Assembly: GCA_030141605.1 (NCBI GenBank)
Contig: JAQGDQ010000204.1
Location: forward strand, 331,806 to 395,805
Length of the DNA: 64,000 bases
From: Tubiluchus corallicola
Taxonomy: Eukaryota > Priapulida > Priapulimorpha > Priapulimorphida > Tubiluchidae
Direction of reading: 5' to 3'
In this document: piece by piece, positions 62,261 through 64,000 of the stretch
Layout of the letters: every line of letters starts with the position of its first letter
Position numbering within the stretch: position 1 is the first letter of the stretch
Translations under genes and position numbers: made by a program
The notes under the pieces: model-generated
Databases searched by the model: none
Seen by the model: only the letters and a program-made list of their open reading frames with translations
What the model was told of the DNA's origin: nothing

Positions 62261-62581
62261 ATGGCGCCACGGTGGTTCCACATGGACGTGTTTTTTCCGA
62301 CGTTAATTACAAATTCTAATTTTTCATACAATTTCGACCATATTATCAAATTTTTTTATAAATTTCTGCAAAAATAAAGTGATAACAACAACTGTCACAT
62401 TATTATAGTGATTACGTGATACACTCTATGCTCACGATGCAAAGTGCATTACTTGTATGCGGGTGATTAATGTTGTCGTTAACTACAAAAGAGGCTGTCA
62501 TTTAAGTCAAAACGATTTTTATGGGAGCATACAGGATCGCTGAATAAGGGTAGCTACAGTAATCAACAGTTATCAGCTAGT

Positions 62582-63345
62582 ATGGAAAACAATCCTTTTG
62601 ACGATAGCAGTGTTGATTTGTCTAGTAAATGTGGATCATGTAGTGAGGAAGTACAGCGTGATGATCAGGCCTTGCAGTGTGAAATATGTTGCTTTTGGCG
62701 TCATGTAAAATGCGAGATACCTATAAAATACTTACTAAAGGGAATATGAATCTGCATTGGTATTGAAACAAATATAACACCACTTTTTCTTCGATATTGT
62801 CGTCTGTTGCTAAATTACAGGAACAACATCGTACACTAAAGGCTCGAGTAGATAAAATTACTGATGATGTTCATAGTTGTACAGACAAAGTGATGGGTGT
62901 ATCTGCAAAAGTTGGCGAGCTAGAAAACTCGATTGACAACATCATTAAAAGTAAGGTGAATTCCCAAATAATAAATGAAGTGCAAGAAATGCGGGAGCGT
63001 AAAAAAATAAAAACTCAGCTTGTGTTAGGAAATGTACCCACGGTGGCTTCTAATCTAAGCAAGCATGAGCTACAGCAAATAAACGATGAGATGATAAATG
63101 TCTTCTTGGATAAAATTGGTGTCAGTAATGTAAAGCCGGTTACCAATATATCTCACCTGAAAGCTAAAGATCAAAAAGGTAATGATATGCTCAAATTCCA
63201 AGTTGAGCCTTATGCAGAAAAAGCAAGGATTTTAGAAGCATATCGCCAGATTTGTGATTCAGACAATCGTCAAATTGGAAATATGTTTGTGCGGCCAGAT
63301 TTAACATTCAAACCGCGTGAAGAAAGAAAGGTGCTCATAAGGAAT
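62582..63345 (+). pseudogene. LINE ORF1: PHD finger plus coiled coil, broken
   Basis: The frame from 62,582 reads MENNPFDDSSVDLSSK, then C-G-S-C...C-E-I-C...W-R-H-V-K-C, a PHD-type Cys4-His-Cys zinc finger. The finger's last pair is lost: a one-base shift near 62,745 ends the frame, and in the continuing frame the expected W-Y-C reads W-Y-stop (TGC to TGA) at about 62,760. The frame then stays open from about 62,767 to 63,348, through an amphipathic heptad-like stretch (KLQEQHRTLKARVDKITDDV) and a domain with KIKTQLVLGNVP and NMFVRPDLTFKPREERK. The last two resemble the 'L.+.N+PE' and 'R.A+RP.PR.+.' parts of LINE ORF1 RNA-binding domains. It packages element RNA in the active form. Confidence 0.75.
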
Positions 63346-63500
63346 TAGCAGAAAAGAAAAAACGTGAGAAACTGGAACATCAATCATGCCAGAGGAGTTG
63401 TCTACGAAGGGAAAAAGAAAAAGAAATAGGTTGCAGTAAACAGCATCCGAAGAGAAATTGTAACTCATGGAACAAAGTTAAGACTTATTCTGGGAAAAAC
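63346..63500 (+). pseudogene. LINE ORF1 basic tail, out of frame
   Basis: Past a frameshift at about 63,335, the sequence AHKELAEKKKREKLEH continues the ORF1 protein in another frame, followed by a Lys/Arg-rich tail. This indicates a single-base indel rather than a true stop at 63,346. Confidence 0.6.
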
Positions 63501-63502
63501 GT

Positions 63503-64000
63503 TTTGTTTTGTATACTAATGCAGATCAGTTCTTAAACAAGAGACAGGAATTAATTACAAAATTATTTCAGGATTCTACGCTTTATCGTGTAGTTGCAAT
63601 TACCGAGGTGAACTCTAAATCTGGTGAAAATTACATAGAGAAAACTGAGTTAACAATCCCGGGTTATAATATACCTATTTATAACTCTTGTGGCCATGGT
63701 GTAGTTATATACATTCATGAAAGTATTGACTTTTTGAACTACATTTTGTAAATATTTTAAGTGTGCAATATGTGTAAAATTAAACTTCCAGAGAATCAAA
63801 GTTTGTGTGTTTTCTTGATATACAGAAGACCGTCTTCAACAATCAGTGATAATGCTAATCTTATTAAACTGATTTCATATGTGTGTGAATCTCACAAAAC
63901 AAATATCTGTATTTTGGGTGACTTTCATTTGTCAGGAATAGATTGGCAAATGGAGTTCTCCAATAATGCTGTTGAAAATGAGTTTTTAGAATGGTTTGAG
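63503..64000 (+). pseudogene. LINE ORF2 endonuclease domain, broken and incomplete
   Basis: From about 63,503 the frame reads VLYTNADQFLNKRQELITKL and VVAITEVNSKSG, the standard start of LINE apurinic-type endonucleases (LYTNA.SL.NK..EL; I.ITE). GHGVVIYIHESI follows. After a frameshift near 63,740, VFLIYRRPSS, then ICILGDFHLSGIDW and VENEFLEWF continue the domain to the window edge. The catalytic GDFN reads G-D-F-H. Reverse transcriptase should lie beyond 64,000. Confidence 0.82.

Larger units (their letters stand above)
62260..64000 (+). mobile_element. CR1/L2-group LINE, 5' part, running off the window
   Basis: A possible 5' UTR (about 62,260-62,581) precedes ORF1, ATG at 62,582. ORF1 has a PHD-type zinc finger, a coiled-coil/RNA-binding part and a basic tail. 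The ORF2 endonuclease starts near 63,500 and continues past 64,000. The order 5' UTR, PHD-ORF1, endonuclease is that of full-length CR1-type LINEs, so this copy may be near full length. Frameshifts and a stop make it inactive. It belongs to a different family from the LINE at 15,323-17,625. Confidence 0.85.

Overview
The window is an AT-rich animal (metazoan) nuclear sequence. It holds two conserved multi-exon protein genes with GT-AG introns, arranged tail to tail, inside a background full of decayed retrotransposons and simple repeats. Intron sizes from 61 nt to about 9.4 kb, several non-LTR (LINE) families with PHD-finger ORF1, and protein sequences closer to invertebrate than vertebrate relatives suggest an invertebrate. 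The phylum cannot be fixed from this window. No tRNA, rRNA or CRISPR array was recognised, and nothing looks prokaryotic.

Layout. 1-10,900: gene-poor flank with a tandem repeat, an endonuclease fossil, a Tc1-like transposase relic and a LINE 3' fragment. 10,930-11,650: a GC-richer block that may be the promoter/5' exon of the first gene. 12,190 to about 38,260 (+): a heterotrimeric G-protein beta subunit (GNB1-type, 341 aa). A LINE lies antisense in its first intron and a mariner relic in its large central intron. 39,310-41,220: convergent intergenic spacer. 41,944-58,287 (-): a class I facilitative glucose transporter (SLC2A/GLUT family, 566 aa, 11 coding exons). 58,288-60,880: probable promoter and upstream spacer. 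60,880-64,000: two LINEs, one very old on the minus strand and one younger on the plus strand that runs off the window.

The most interesting feature is in the G-beta gene. Two different exons are present as tandem, full-length, open duplicates. Exon 3 (3a/3b, 64 nt each, separated by a 61-nt intron) encodes the end of WD blade 1. The terminal exon (9a/9b, 107 nt coding each, each with its own stop) encodes WD blade 7. Both copies of each pair keep the same splice phase and G-beta residues. Each pair is therefore a choice, and the gene could make four G-beta proteins that differ in two structurally adjacent propeller blades next to the G-alpha contact surface. Including or skipping both copies of exon 3 breaks the frame, and the 9a/9b choice is tied to alternative polyadenylation. 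All other exons are single copy.

The two genes have no evident joint role beyond being neighbours. All exon boundaries were derived by reading splice sites and checking that phases add up; no transcript data were available.
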